Of a DNA stretch of 64,000 nucleotides, positions 1-10,422 are shown piece by piece. This DNA comes from CAZPRY01 sp964589175 (GTDB lineage Bacteria; Fidelibacterota; UBA2242), in contig CAZPRY010000014.1 in the NCBI GenBank assembly GCA_964589175.1, forward strand, positions 25,836 to 89,835, read 5' to 3'. The position numbers were made by a program, and so were the translations under genes. Within the stretch, counting starts at the first letter, position 1, and every line of letters starts with the position of its first letter. The notes beneath the pieces were generated by a model. It had not been told where the DNA came from. It was given only the letters and a program-made list of their open reading frames with translations, and ran no database searches.

Positions 1-2478
1 GGTCCGGGTCGCCAGCAGGTTTTCAACGTCCTTATAAAAGGCCGAAACCTCGATGGCCAGGTCCGGGGTGACGGAGTGTTTTAAACCGACTTCATAGGCC
101 GTGGTTTTCTGCGGCTCGATATCGGGATTGCCGACCAGAGGATAGCCGCTGGTCAGGTCCGTATAGAGGTTCTGGTAAATTTCGCCCAATTCCGGCATCA
201 TGAAGAAATGGCCGTAGTTCGCAAACATGGCCGTTTGATCGGACACGGCAAAACTGATTCCGAAACGCGGGCTGATCTGATATTTGGGCTTCGCGTTTTT
301 GTAATCGACATTACCGTCCCCTTCGGTCCCGCCGGGATTGGCGGTCACACTATAATTGTCGCCGTGCGGATCGGGATTCAGAATAGCATCGTAACCGGAT
401 TCTTTTTCATCGGTGAGGCCGTCGGAACCGGGATCGAATTCATCCGGGTCCCACAAAGCCTTGGCATGCGGATGGAAATAGTCCGTTCGCGCCCCGATAT
501 GGAAGATCAGGTCCTCGTATTCGAAGCGATCCTCCAGCCAGACGGCGGCTGTAGTCGGATGATACTTGTACGAATCGAAATAGGGATTGCGGTTCAGAAA
601 TTGCATATCCAGATATCTCAAATCGCTGAATTTCAGCAGCCCGCCGAATTTGATCTCGTTGTACATATTCACCTGTGAATTCAGGTGAAACTCGCTCGCA
701 TAATGTTTGGTGTCCTGTTTATGAAACCAGGGGGAACCGGGGCCATAGGTAAAAACGTTGAACAAATCCCTATCCCAGGAAAAACCGCTGTGCAGGTCGC
801 CGTTGTAGCCCCACAGATCGTTAACCGTCTGCGAATCCGGGTGCGCGAAAAGATAATCCGAGTAGAGGTCGATGTCGAAATCGCGCATATAAACGCCGTT
901 GTCACTGGGGTTGTACCAGGCGGATGTCGGTTCCAGATCGCTGGGAATATACCAGTAGGCCGCATCGTGGTAGCGCTGATTCAGAGCCTCCGCCTCGCTC
1001 TGCGGACTGTTCCAGCTGCCCGCCGCGAGATCGTAATAACCGCGGTTGGCATAGTAGTAATAAAAAGCCTGATCTTCGTAACTCGCGGAACTCAGCGCCG
1101 AGCCGTCCGGCAACCGGTAAAAATCTTTGATCAGCGGAATATTGCGTGCATCCACAATCGCGTTCCACTCGCGCGTCTCGGGATCGTACCAGCCATTGCC
1201 GATGGCTCCGTCGTTTTTATTCATCCAATCCAGGCGCGAAGACAGGTAATGAAAGTCCCTATAGTTCTGCCCTTCGCCGGAGCTGAAATTGCTGTAGGTA
1301 TTGAAATAATAGGCTAAAAACTCCCAGGCCGTATTTTTGGATATGCTGTTTTGCACTTTCAGGCTTAGGCGGCTGTGGCCGTTTTCACGACCGTAATAGG
1401 ACCGCAGCCAGTCGCCGTAACTGATATTGTGTTTATAGAGCAGTTCATCTTCACGGCTGAAACTGCCCTGCACCGTGACTTTGAAAGCCGAATTATCGGG
1501 GGAATAAACCAGCTTCGCCGTTCCGTTCGGCGCGAGGACGCTGTTATGCTGCTGCGGAAACGGTTTGGGATTGCGATCGGCCGTGTTCTCGTAGGTGCCC
1601 GAGATAAAATAGGTCAGGTTGCGCTTCGTAAGAGGAACCGGACCGCTGAGATTGGCACGTGTTTTATGATAGCCGAAATCGGCGTCCGGGTCCAGTTTGC
1701 TGCCCCAGGAGTCCGACTCATATTCGATGTTTCCGGCGTGACGGGAGCTGCGTCCTTCCTTGGTAATGATGTTTACCGCCCCGGACATGGCCTCGCCGTA
1801 TTCCGCCGAAAATCCTCCGGTCGAAATCACGATCTGTTCGATGGCGTTGTTATCGATCTCAATCCCGACGCCCTGCGAAACGGGATCGTTGGTATTGATG
1901 CCGTCCACAAAGAAAGCCACCTCGCCCGCGCGCCCGCCGCGCAGGTGCAGGCCCCGCGAATTCCCGGCTTCGGTTTCGATGGCTCCGGCGCTGTTGGCCA
2001 ACACCTCGGTAAAATCGGAAACCGGCATGCGTTTGATCTCCTCGCCCTTGACCTCGCGCTGGGCTACCGGTGAACGCACGGCAATGATGGCCCGCTTGGC
2101 TTCGGCGACCACCTCCACTGCCTGTCCTTCAATAGCCTCCACTTTCAGTTCCGCATTCATGACCGTTGTCTGCCCCGGAAAAACCGATAGCCCGGTTGTC
2201 AGTTTGCTACCGTAGCCGATGTAGGTGACGCGCACGTCATAGGTGCCGGCCAGTACGTTCGGGATGAGGTAATCCCCATCTTCGTTGGTCGCCGCACCTT
2301 TGGACAACTCTGCAGGAAGAATTATAACGTTGGCACCATACAGCGGATTGCCGTTATCGGCATCCACGACACGACCGCGAAGTTTGCCGGCGACACGATC
2401 GGATTGGGCATAGGCATCTGAGCCCAGCAGGAATATCAATAAAACAAAAAGTTGAGGAAGGTAACTCTTAAGTCTCAA
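1..2478 (-). CDS. TonB-dependent receptor B, partial (C-terminus beyond the left edge)
   Basis: This is an outer-membrane receptor of the TonB-dependent type; 826 codons are present and the reading frame is still open at base 1. The start is a TTG at 2476-2478 with a GGAGG site six bases upstream; no in-frame ATG fits better. The product begins with a signal peptide ending near DAYAQ, followed by a carboxypeptidase-regulatory-like beta-sandwich (about residues 27-105) and a plug domain (about 125-240) with LRGGRAGEVAFFVDG and GGFSAEYGEAMSG motifs. The barrel is rich in aromatic residues. It lies downstream of the large secreted protein at 2706-5978 and is probably co-transcribed with it. The substrate cannot be told. 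It is a relative of the receptor at 10423-13515. Confidence 0.9.
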   Translation of the reverse strand, partial: MRLKSYLPQLFVLLIFLLGSDAYAQSDRVAGKLRGRVVDADNGNPLYGANVIILPAELSKGAATNEDGDYLIPNVLAGTYDVRVTYIGYGSKLTTGLSVFPGQTTVMNAELKVEAIEGQAVEVVAEAKRAIIAVRSPVAQREVKGEEIKRMPVSDFTEVLANSAGAIETEAGNSRGLHLRGGRAGEVAFFVDGINTNDPVSQGVGIEIDNNAIEQIVISTGGFSAEYGEAMSGAVNIITKEGRSSRHAGNIEYESDSWGSKLDPDADFGYHKTRANLSGPVPLTKRNLTYFISGTYENTADRNPKPFPQQHNSVLAPNGTAKLVYSPDNSAFKVTVQGSFSREDELLYKHNISYGDWLRSYYGRENGHSRLSLKVQNSISKNTAWEFLAYYFNTYSNFSSGEGQNYRDFHYLSSRLDWMNKNDGAIGNGWYDPETREWNAIVDARNIPLIKDFYRLPDGSALSSASYEDQAFYYYYANRGYYDLAAGSWNSPQSEAEALNQRYHDAAYWYIPSDLEPTSAWYNPSDNGVYMRDFDIDLYSDYLFAHPDSQTVNDLWGYNGDLHSGFSWDRDLFNVFTYGPGSPWFHKQDTKHYASEFHLNSQVNMYNEIKFGGLLKFSDLRYLDMQFLNRNPYFDSYKYHPTTAAVWLEDRFEYEDLIFHIGARTDYFHPHAKALWDPDEFDPGSDGLTDEKESGYDAILNPDPHGDNYSVTANPGGTEGDGNVDYKNAKPKYQISPRFGISFAVSDQTAMFANYGHFFMMPELGEIYQNLYTDLTSGYPLVGNPDIEPQKTTAYEVGLKHSVTPDLAIEVSAFYKDVENLLATRT

Positions 2479-2705
2479 CTTATACCTCCTGACATATATA
2501 TCTAATCTATTTTTTACGAATTGTGAACTGATACTATGATCGGCACAGTACCGAATTCACCCCTTGCTACGCAATTAACAAAAAAGCAGAATTTAAATCA
2601 AGAATAATATTAGTTTAGAACCGCAAATTGTGACATTACACAACCGTACACAGGCGCTGATCCGGGAAATCCGCCCGAAGAATGTAAAATTGTATTTAGG
2701 GCCGT

Positions 2706-5700
2706 CTATCGCGCTATAAAAACCGCCAGTTTCCCTGTTTTAATTCCGTAACTGCCCATATCGACATGGTAGATGTAAATTCCGCTGGCGACCGGCTTGC
2801 CGTATTCATTCTGCAAATCCCAGCGCAGAAAAGGTGTCGACGGATCGTCCTTCTCATAGCGGCGGATCAGGTTTCCGGCCAGATCGAAGATGCGAAGTGT
2901 GCATTTCCCCGGCAAATATGTAAACTGCACCCATTGCTCGTCGCCCTTTTCCTGATTATGCGCAACATAATAAGGATTGGGCACCACCCGAATTTTATCC
3001 AGATCCGCCGCTAAACGGGACGCATCGACGGTCCTGCCCGCAGGCGCCGTGAAGCAAAAGACATCATTTTCCGTCGGCGGTTTGGCGGTGACAATCCGAA
3101 TCCATTCCCCGGCATGCGGTGGCCCCAGGAAAAACCCGTTGCTATCCAGATCCCCGGGTTGGGCATAGTGATCAATATCTGTGTACATGTTAATCATAAA
3201 ATGATTAATGGCCGGATTGGTTCCATCCGACGCACTGAAACCGGGACTAAGTTTTCCGTTATCAGCGGCAATGTAAGCGGCCGCTTGCGCCGGTTTGTAC
3301 TCGACATCATCATAAATATAGAGAAGTTCGAAAGCTGGCCCGTATTGCCCCTCCAGGCTCCTGCTCCATCGCCCGTCACCATTAGTATCGAGAATACAAA
3401 CCGGCAGGCGTATACGCGTTCCGTCAGGATCGATACGCCAGACGACAAATGGGACAAAGTCCGCTTTCCCGCTCAGGGGACTTTTCAATACCCGGAACGT
3501 CGGATATTCCCACACCAGCGTGCTGTCCGCATCGCTGAAGATGAGATCATAATCCTTGGGCGTCATCCGGCCATATTGATCGATACGCGCGAGGTCCGTC
3601 CCGGTATCTTCCGAAATCACAAAAACCGGCCAGTGCTGCGAGCGTCCGTAGTTGTTCAAACTACTCCATAACCTGCTATCGTAAACTTCGCCGCTGGCCG
3701 GATCCAGTTCGACCATGGCTTTGATACCGGGAGATAACGAGGCTACTTTCACCAGGAGACCGTCGACGACCGTGTAGGCTTCATCACCCCGTATATTCGT
3801 CTGAGCGGCCAGCACCGTACAATCATCGGTTTCATCGATCAGATCCCAGGTCGGCCCTGTGCTTGATTCTAGAAAAAATACACGATATTCGTGCCCCGTC
3901 GTATGGGAAGGGTCGGCGACGATGACGATCAGTTCCACGTCATTCGCCACTAAATCAGGATTGATCGGCTCGTAGCGTACTGCAATCGTATCGCCGTAAG
4001 TTGAACCGTAGACCACGCCGGGCTCCGCCCGCGGGATTACCCGCAGAATCGCCGGCTTACTCTGCAAAATCTCCGGGTCGCTGTATCGCAGATATGATTC
4101 CGCCACAACACCGAAGTAATATTCCTTGCCATTCACCAACGGAAAACCCTCGTCTTTAAAATCCGGGCGATGGTTTTTCGTAATCCGGATATGACGCGGC
4201 CCCGTATATTCCTGCGCCTCGCCGGGATCGCTCAGATGCCAGCGTGCAATTTCCAACGGATCGCTGCCGTCCTCGTCGGCGTATTGATAAACCGCATAGC
4301 CGTAGAAATTGTAGACGGCATCATCGATGATATACTCTTCCAGCGTATCGCCACCCACTACCGTCCGCAGGGTATCACCGAGGTAATAGCGGGCAAACAC
4401 ATCCGGACTTTCGTAAGGTGTTCCGTCGGCGTTCTGTTCCGGCCCAGCGTCCCAGCTGAGTACACATTCATTAGCGTATTCAGTCATTGTAACTTGCGGA
4501 ATGGCCGGTGGCCGGGCAACCTGGAAATCGGCATCGTAGAGGAGTTCCAGTTTTTGCGCCATTTTCTTGAGATGGGTGACGCTATTAAGATTGTTGCTTC
4601 CACGCGCCACCAGAACCGCCGCAATGATTTCCTGGACGCCCGGCTCGCCCAAATCGGGCCGCGCGTTGCCGTTCGCGTCCTCCCAGCGCGGCAGGTCGAA
4701 GGGACCGGTTCCGATCAGCATTCGTCTATCATCCGGATGACTATCCAACCAGCCGGTATGGGTCTCCGGATCGCCCGGGAACATATACCGCGTGGGCGGA
4801 GCATCTTCATTAGCCCCATGTTCCCCATCATTCGTCATATTTGTTCCATCTCTCCAGCGGCCGGTCAAATAGCGATAGGCATCGGAGGCAGTTTGCGGAT
4901 TCCCATGAATATTATCGCTGCCGATATAATACGAGAAGGACGTCATTCCCATATCGTGATCGCCGGAATTCTCACCGGCGTCTGTCGTCGTGACACCTTC
5001 TAAAATCATAAAGCCAACGGCAGGCGGATCTTCCCCATAATTCTGATCGTAATTACTGGCATTATAGCAAAATCCCAGATTCAGCAGCGTATCGCAGCCT
5101 AGAAGATCATCCGATGCATCTCCTACGTCCGGATCAGCCCAAATGGCAAAATAAACAGCACTCCAATCCGAATCGCTTTTATTCACCAATTGCCACTTCA
5201 CAAAGATTACATCTTGAAGTATATCCTTGCGATCATAAGCCCACACTGTTTGCCGAATTTCCACGCCCAGCGCCTCGCTGCCAAATTCTTTATGGTCTGT
5301 CAAGTCGTTGTATACACTGAAGATGGTCCGGTTGCCCAATAAAAACGGCTCGCCTCCTTCAGCCAGCGGTGCACCCTGATCGACCGGCCATTCATTCCAG
5401 TCGCCGCTCCTGTCGGAATATATTTCGTACCAACGATATTTCGGATCGTTTGAATCCGAGGCCTCGCCGGGTGAGATAATTTCTCCCGGTTTAAATTCCG
5501 TCGCTGAATGTTGAACTCCGGCGACTTTGATTTCATCTCCCTTCTTAAAGGCAATCCATTGTCCGGCGCCAAAGACCGGACTGAGTCCCGATCCCTTGGG
5601 CCATTCCAGACCCCAATCCCCCAGAGTCTTATCGTAAAACCAGATACCGTTGTTGTAAAATACGCCCTTCAGGCGGTTGATATCCATCCAGACTTCAGAG

Positions 5701-5978
5701 GCAGCGTCGGTCGCAGTGGCCCGGGATACCGAGTCGTTATGACCGAATACAGGAAAGCAGGGAAAAAGGAAAAGCAGGAAGATTATTTTCATCCGGGATT
5801 TTAAGCGCAGATCAACCAGATCGATCTTAAGAATCACCGGACACAGCATTGACGTTAAGAATAACAGGGTGGTCGTGACGATGGATACGTAATTGCGAGG
5901 ATTTGACCTATTCCAGAGGATCGCGCAGAAGAGCGTCCCCGTGATAAAAAGGCAGCAGATGTATGCTAATCTCTTCAT
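2706..5978 (-). CDS. Large secreted protein with T9SS/FlgD-like C-terminal domain (paralogue B)
   Basis: A 1090-residue protein of unknown function, probably exported and surface-attached. The last ~95 residues look like a FlgD-type Ig fold or T9SS type A sorting domain: a VVPNPYY motif, then LRIFDLAGNLIRR, then VASGIYIYHV. It is clearly a paralogue of the protein at 7232-10366; both share GDWGLEWP and GLSPVFGAGQWI-like motifs near the N-terminus and many Asp/Gly-rich turns. The start at 5978 has a GGAGG site four bases upstream. It gives an odd 62-residue hydrophobic extension ahead of a second methionine (5792) that itself begins a textbook signal peptide (MKIIFLLFLFPCFPVFG). The 5792 start lacks a clear ribosome site, so the true start is uncertain. 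Confidence 0.8.
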   Translation of the reverse strand: MKRLAYICCLFITGTLFCAILWNRSNPRNYVSIVTTTLLFLTSMLCPVILKIDLVDLRLKSRMKIIFLLFLFPCFPVFGHNDSVSRATATDAASEVWMDINRLKGVFYNNGIWFYDKTLGDWGLEWPKGSGLSPVFGAGQWIAFKKGDEIKVAGVQHSATEFKPGEIISPGEASDSNDPKYRWYEIYSDRSGDWNEWPVDQGAPLAEGGEPFLLGNRTIFSVYNDLTDHKEFGSEALGVEIRQTVWAYDRKDILQDVIFVKWQLVNKSDSDWSAVYFAIWADPDVGDASDDLLGCDTLLNLGFCYNASNYDQNYGEDPPAVGFMILEGVTTTDAGENSGDHDMGMTSFSYYIGSDNIHGNPQTASDAYRYLTGRWRDGTNMTNDGEHGANEDAPPTRYMFPGDPETHTGWLDSHPDDRRMLIGTGPFDLPRWEDANGNARPDLGEPGVQEIIAAVLVARGSNNLNSVTHLKKMAQKLELLYDADFQVARPPAIPQVTMTEYANECVLSWDAGPEQNADGTPYESPDVFARYYLGDTLRTVVGGDTLEEYIIDDAVYNFYGYAVYQYADEDGSDPLEIARWHLSDPGEAQEYTGPRHIRITKNHRPDFKDEGFPLVNGKEYYFGVVAESYLRYSDPEILQSKPAILRVIPRAEPGVVYGSTYGDTIAVRYEPINPDLVANDVELIVIVADPSHTTGHEYRVFFLESSTGPTWDLIDETDDCTVLAAQTNIRGDEAYTVVDGLLVKVASLSPGIKAMVELDPASGEVYDSRLWSSLNNYGRSQHWPVFVISEDTGTDLARIDQYGRMTPKDYDLIFSDADSTLVWEYPTFRVLKSPLSGKADFVPFVVWRIDPDGTRIRLPVCILDTNGDGRWSRSLEGQYGPAFELLYIYDDVEYKPAQAAAYIAADNGKLSPGFSASDGTNPAINHFMINMYTDIDHYAQPGDLDSNGFFLGPPHAGEWIRIVTAKPPTENDVFCFTAPAGRTVDASRLAADLDKIRVVPNPYYVAHNQEKGDEQWVQFTYLPGKCTLRIFDLAGNLIRRYEKDDPSTPFLRWDLQNEYGKPVASGIYIYHVDMGSYGIKTGKLAVFIAR

Positions 5979-6038
5979 TCCCCCTCCATCGATTTAGCAT
6001 ACGGCCAGAGAACCGGCCACGGAAATTATCTTTAAGGC

Positions 6039-6067
6039 AATCTATAAACAATAATTCGAATTTTCAA
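6039..6067 (-). promoter_or_regulatory. Possible sigma-70-type promoter for paralogue B
   Basis: On the minus strand, TTGAAA (6062-6067) and TAGATT (6039-6044) are separated by 17 bases, about 60 bases upstream of the start at 5978 and downstream of the terminator that closes the PorV unit. The position is right for a second transcription unit, but both hexamers are imperfect. Confidence 0.4.
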
Positions 6068-6087
6068 CTGCAATGATCCAGGGGCAT

Positions 6088-6120
6088 AAAAAAAAGCGGC
6101 AGTGAAACCACTGCCGCTTT
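6088..6120 (-). terminator. Intrinsic terminator after the PorV-family gene
   Basis: Read on the minus strand, a perfect 12-bp stem (AAAGCGGCAGTG paired with CACTGCCGCTTT) closes a four-base loop and is followed by a run of T. It begins 30 bases past the stop at 6150 and separates the receptor A/paralogue A/PorV unit from paralogue B. Confidence 0.93.
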
Positions 6121-6149
6121 CAGGATGCTTTATGCTATCCAGTCAAGAA

Positions 6150-7187
6150 CTAGAAGGCGAAGCTAACCGAGAAATACTGGTTGGCATCAAAAATGTCCAT
6201 CGGCCGATTGGCATAATCGAACATGATTTTGTTGCCGCCCATATTCAGATTCAAACCGAACCCGAAAGTGAGACCATACTGTGCTTTTTCGTAGCCACTC
6301 TCGTAGTCCTCAGGATAGAGCGTCATCATGTAGCCGCCTCTGAGGAAGAGCATATCGTTCAACGAATACTCCGCACCGGTCGAGATAGCATCGAGCATGA
6401 ACGTATTGTTGGAATAGGCGCCGGCCAGACTGAGTTTGTGCATAGTGCCAAAATTCATCGTGTAACCGAGACCCATGTTCATGCTGGCCGGCAGTTCTTC
6501 TTCGGCCAGATCCAGTTTGGTCTTACGGGATGTCGCAGTCGGACCGGCCCATGGTACCGAACTATCAAATTCGATACCGGTTCCGTCCCACTGCAGTTTG
6601 CTGCCGATATTTCTCATCGTTACGCCGAAAGCAATACCGAACGGCGAAACATACTGCAGACCGAAATCAAAGGCAACGGCGGAAGCGCTCATATTGCCAA
6701 CCTTCTCGGATATCATCTTGGCATTCGTGCCAAAACTGATACGATCCGTGAAACGATTGGAATAGGTTGCCGTGACCGTCAGATAATCCGGGCTCAGCAT
6801 CTCGCCGGTTCCTTCCGGCATATCAATCGTGGTGACTTCGATCTCGCCGATATCCATAACCTGGAAAGCGATACCGACTGCACCCGACCGGCCGACGCGT
6901 GCGCCGGCAGCCAGGTACGATACTTTCATATCCGCAAAATACTGCATGTAGTTGAAGGTTGCGGAAGCGACATTCATCTTGGCCAGACCCGCTGGATTCC
7001 AATAAATACCTTCTGCACCTCCCACATTGGCGATATTTGCTCCTCCCAAGGCCACATTACGCGCCCCCATAGGGATAAACAATTCGGGAGCAGCGCTTGT
7101 GCCGACCTTAGGAGCGCTCGCAAAAACGCTCTGCGAACCAATGAGGAGCAGTATTAAAAGCCCAATCAAAATATATCTTCTACTCAT
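6150..7187 (-). CDS. PorV/PorQ-family outer-membrane beta-barrel protein
   Basis: A 345-residue barrel of the PorV/PorQ (UPF0164, FadL-like) family. PorV in Bacteroidota is an outer-membrane component of type IX secretion that helps move cargo to the attachment machinery. The sequence shows a signal peptide (MSRRYILIGLLILLLIGS... to VFAS), the family N-terminal signature with GARNVALGGA and GIYWNPAGLA, regularly alternating beta strands, and a terminal FSVSFAF ending in Phe as outer-membrane barrels do. I chose the ATG at 7187, which has a GGGAG site seven bases upstream, over the upstream ATG at 7232, which has none. The gene follows paralogue A by 44 bases and ends at an intrinsic terminator. 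Whether it acts in secretion generally or only for its neighbour is not known. Confidence 0.85.
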   Translation of the reverse strand: MSRRYILIGLLILLLIGSQSVFASAPKVGTSAAPELFIPMGARNVALGGANIANVGGAEGIYWNPAGLAKMNVASATFNYMQYFADMKVSYLAAGARVGRSGAVGIAFQVMDIGEIEVTTIDMPEGTGEMLSPDYLTVTATYSNRFTDRISFGTNAKMISEKVGNMSASAVAFDFGLQYVSPFGIAFGVTMRNIGSKLQWDGTGIEFDSSVPWAGPTATSRKTKLDLAEEELPASMNMGLGYTMNFGTMHKLSLAGAYSNNTFMLDAISTGAEYSLNDMLFLRGGYMMTLYPEDYESGYEKAQYGLTFGFGLNLNMGGNKIMFDYANRPMDIFDANQYFSVSFAF

Positions 7188-7231
7188 ATTACATCTCCCA
7201 TTTTTAAGTCCGTAATTCATTTTCATACCCA

Positions 7232-10200
7232 TTAATAGGTATCCAATCGTTCGTTCGGGGCAAAGACGGCAATCTTACCAACCTTCTCACCGACATCCGG
7301 AACTTCAATATGGAAAATGTAGATGCCGCTAGCAACCGGAATCTCATACTCGTTTTCCAGGTCCCATTTCAGTAGGGTGTAGGTATCGTCTTTTTCCAAC
7401 TTACGGATTGGGTTACCAGCCAGGTCGAAGATTCTGATTGTACATTTCGGCGGTACGTTCGTGAATTGGACCCACCGCTCGAAGATGTTGGCTTCACCGC
7501 TATGATATCCGTAGTACGGGTTCGGAACGACACGGATATTTTCCATATCGGCTTTCAGGTCCTCATTCGTACTTGTGACCGCCGCTGGAGCCGTAAACGT
7601 GAAGACATCATTCGTGGTATTCGGCTTATAGGTGTTGAGTCTCATCCATTCACCGGCATGCGGAGGTCCGTAAAAATAGCCGTCGGCATCCAGATCACCG
7701 GCCGCAGCGTACCCGTCAAGGTCGATATACATGTTGATCATGAAACGGTTGATTGCCGGATATACGACACCATAAGGGCCGTATCCAGGAGCAACGGTGC
7801 CGTCATTGGTGGAGATGTAGGTAGCGACATCGGCCGGTTTATACTCCGCATTGTCATAGATATAGAACATATCGAAAGCCGGGCCATATATACCGTCCGG
7901 GTTTCTATTCCAGATTCCATCTCCGGCGGCATCCAGCACGCAGACCGTAATCCGCATCCGGGTACCGTCCGGATCGATACGCCAGAAGGTAGCCGGTACG
8001 AAAGCGGGTTTGCCATTCGAATCAACCAGTACGAGATCGGTGTAGTAGTCCCAAACCAGTGTACTATCCGTATCAGTAAAGATGATCTCGTAGTCTTTGG
8101 GAGTCATCAAACCGAAGCGGTCCATACGGGCATAGTCGGTTCCGGCGCTTTCCGAAATAACGAATACCGGCCAATGCTGCGAACGTCCGTAGTTGTTCAG
8201 ACTGCCCATCAGGCGGGTATCATATACCGCACCGGTGGCCGGATCGATTTCAACGATCGATTTGATGCCGGGCAGCGGACCTGCTACCTTGACCAACAGA
8301 CCATCGACAACGGTGTAGGCATCATCGTTTTCCTGGTTGACCTGATCGGCAAGTACGACCGTATTGGTCGTCATATCCCACAGATCCCAGATGATATTGC
8401 CTTCGCCGTCATCCTTGAACTTGACGCCGTAGTCGTGTCCGGTAACTTCGGCAGGATCCACCACAATGGCGGTGACACCACCGTCACCGGCGGGAATACC
8501 GGCGTTCACCGGGACATAACCGACTTCCAGAGTATCGCCCTCGGAAGAGTTGTAACGTACACCCGGATGCTGCTGGGGCGTCACTTTTACTTTCGTGATC
8601 GGGCTGGGCAGGGTCTGCGGTCTGGCAAACTTACAATAGGAGTAAGCCTGAACGCCAAAGTAGTATTCTTTGCCGTTCGCCAGCGGATCGCCGACATTGC
8701 CGACCTTGGAGTTTTTATTGGTGCGCAATATAGCAAAACGCGGACCGGTGTAAGCCACCGCATCGGCCGGATCGGCAACCCCGTAACGGGCGTATTCAAC
8801 CGGATCACTACCGGATCCATCCGTAAACTGCCATACGACGTACTCGGAGAAGTTGAAGGTACCGTCGGTAACGTCTACATAGTCATAACCGACGACGATC
8901 TTCTGACCGACGAGACCGTTGGCTACCAGGTCTTCAACGTCATAGAGGCTGATGCCGTCCGGCATATACTCTGAACGCTGGTCCCAGGTCAGGATGACAT
9001 GTCCGTCGAGCTCGCTGGACTTTACGACCGGTTGAGCCGGCGCCGGCGGAAGCACGAAGTTAATGTCATACGCCAGCTGGGCGATTTCATCAACAGCCTT
9101 CAAAACAGTCACACTGTTGAGGTTGTTGGAACCTTTGGCCAGAATGATACCGCAGACGATTTCCTGCACACCGGTTTCACCGAAATCCGGCAGATTATTG
9201 CCGTTTTCGTCGTCCCACATCGGCATGGTGAAAGGTCCGGTCGTCATCAGGAAACGACGGTCATCCGGGTTCTGATCCAGCCAGCCCGTATCGCTCTCCG
9301 GATCGCCGGGGAACATAAACGTGGTCGCCGGGTAGGATTGATCGATGCCGTTACCTCCATCATTGGTGATGAAGGTACCATCGCGCCAGATACCGCGGAA
9401 GAAGTTCCAGACGTCGCCGCCGCTCTGCGGGTTACCCTGCGGGGAATCATTGTTATTATAGTACACAAAAGAGGTCATTTTGAGCATCGTGAAATCATCC
9501 AGAACCGTGCCGTCCGGCAGCGAAACCGTCGAGCCGGCTTCGGGGACGATCGGTCCCTGGAAAAAGTCGATACCCAAGGCCGGCGGCGCCGAACCGTAGT
9601 TCTGATCGGCATCCGTCGAGTTGTAGCACATACCCAGGCCGAGAAGACTATCGCAACCAACGAAGTCATCATTGGCGTCTCCCAGATCCGGATCGGACCA
9701 GATCGAGAAGTAGGTATCCGCCCAATCTTTATCGCTCTTGTTGGCAATCTGCCACTTGATAAAGATCATATCGCCGATAGCATCGGCGCGGTTGAAGGCC
9801 CAGGCCATCTGGCGAACTTCGGCGCCGAGTTTCGCGGTGGCGTACTCGGTATGATCGGCCAGATCGTTATAGACACACCAGGCCGTCTGGTCGCCGATCA
9901 TCATCGGATTGCCGTCGGCATCCACCGGGGCGCCCTGATCGGTCGGCCAATTGCTCCAGTCGCCTGTTCCATCGGAACGCAGCTCGTACCAGCGATATTT
10001 CGGATCGTTGCGGTTGTCAGCCACGCCCGGGCTCAGGATCATACCCGGCATGAATTCCGTGGCGGAGTGCTGAATACCGGCAACGCGCGGTACACCGTCC
10101 ACCATGGCCCCGATCCACTGACCGGCGCCAAAGATAGGGCTCAGGCCCGATCCCTGCGGCCATTCGAGACCCCAGTCACCCAGGATATTGTCGTAGAACC

Positions 10201-10366
10201 AGGTCCCGTTATTGCGCATAACCCCGTTCATTCGGTTGGCATTGATCCAGATATCACTGGTAACGCCGGTTTTCCCGAGATAGCGGGGTTGATCAATAGC
10301 TTCGGCACCGAATACCAGCGTCGAAACCATCAATAAAAGCATAGAGATTATTAGAATCTTCTTCAT
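7232..10366 (-). CDS. Large secreted protein with T9SS/FlgD-like C-terminal domain (paralogue A)
   Basis: A 1044-residue secreted protein of unknown function, paralogous to the one at 2706-5978. The ATG at 10366 has a GGAGG site seven bases upstream and starts a clean signal peptide (MKKILIISMLLLMVSTLVFGAEA); the longer frame from 10393 is not needed. The central part is rich in Asp, Gly, Pro and Tyr. The C-terminus (about residues 945-1035) has VVPNPYYGYHSGE, CTIRIFDLAGNPIRK and VASGIYIFHIEV, the pattern of FlgD-type Ig or T9SS sorting domains. It sits between TonB-dependent receptor A (56-base gap) and a PorV-family gene (44-base gap), so all three are probably one operon. The context suggests a surface protein that works with the receptor; this is inference. 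Confidence 0.85.
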   Translation of the reverse strand: MKKILIISMLLLMVSTLVFGAEAIDQPRYLGKTGVTSDIWINANRMNGVMRNNGTWFYDNILGDWGLEWPQGSGLSPIFGAGQWIGAMVDGVPRVAGIQHSATEFMPGMILSPGVADNRNDPKYRWYELRSDGTGDWSNWPTDQGAPVDADGNPMMIGDQTAWCVYNDLADHTEYATAKLGAEVRQMAWAFNRADAIGDMIFIKWQIANKSDKDWADTYFSIWSDPDLGDANDDFVGCDSLLGLGMCYNSTDADQNYGSAPPALGIDFFQGPIVPEAGSTVSLPDGTVLDDFTMLKMTSFVYYNNNDSPQGNPQSGGDVWNFFRGIWRDGTFITNDGGNGIDQSYPATTFMFPGDPESDTGWLDQNPDDRRFLMTTGPFTMPMWDDENGNNLPDFGETGVQEIVCGIILAKGSNNLNSVTVLKAVDEIAQLAYDINFVLPPAPAQPVVKSSELDGHVILTWDQRSEYMPDGISLYDVEDLVANGLVGQKIVVGYDYVDVTDGTFNFSEYVVWQFTDGSGSDPVEYARYGVADPADAVAYTGPRFAILRTNKNSKVGNVGDPLANGKEYYFGVQAYSYCKFARPQTLPSPITKVKVTPQQHPGVRYNSSEGDTLEVGYVPVNAGIPAGDGGVTAIVVDPAEVTGHDYGVKFKDDGEGNIIWDLWDMTTNTVVLADQVNQENDDAYTVVDGLLVKVAGPLPGIKSIVEIDPATGAVYDTRLMGSLNNYGRSQHWPVFVISESAGTDYARMDRFGLMTPKDYEIIFTDTDSTLVWDYYTDLVLVDSNGKPAFVPATFWRIDPDGTRMRITVCVLDAAGDGIWNRNPDGIYGPAFDMFYIYDNAEYKPADVATYISTNDGTVAPGYGPYGVVYPAINRFMINMYIDLDGYAAAGDLDADGYFYGPPHAGEWMRLNTYKPNTTNDVFTFTAPAAVTSTNEDLKADMENIRVVPNPYYGYHSGEANIFERWVQFTNVPPKCTIRIFDLAGNPIRKLEKDDTYTLLKWDLENEYEIPVASGIYIFHIEVPDVGEKVGKIAVFAPNERLDTY

Positions 10367-10422
10367 AAATCTTCCTCCAATATTACACAACATTAAATCC
10401 CCTGATTATATCCCACACTCTA

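Noticed and set aside
7466..8974. Plus-strand 502-codon frame, and many similar long frames opposite the secreted-protein and receptor genes (e.g. 8999-10336, 11404-12756)
   Set aside because: They mirror genes with clear domains, signal peptides and ribosome sites, and show no family features themselves.
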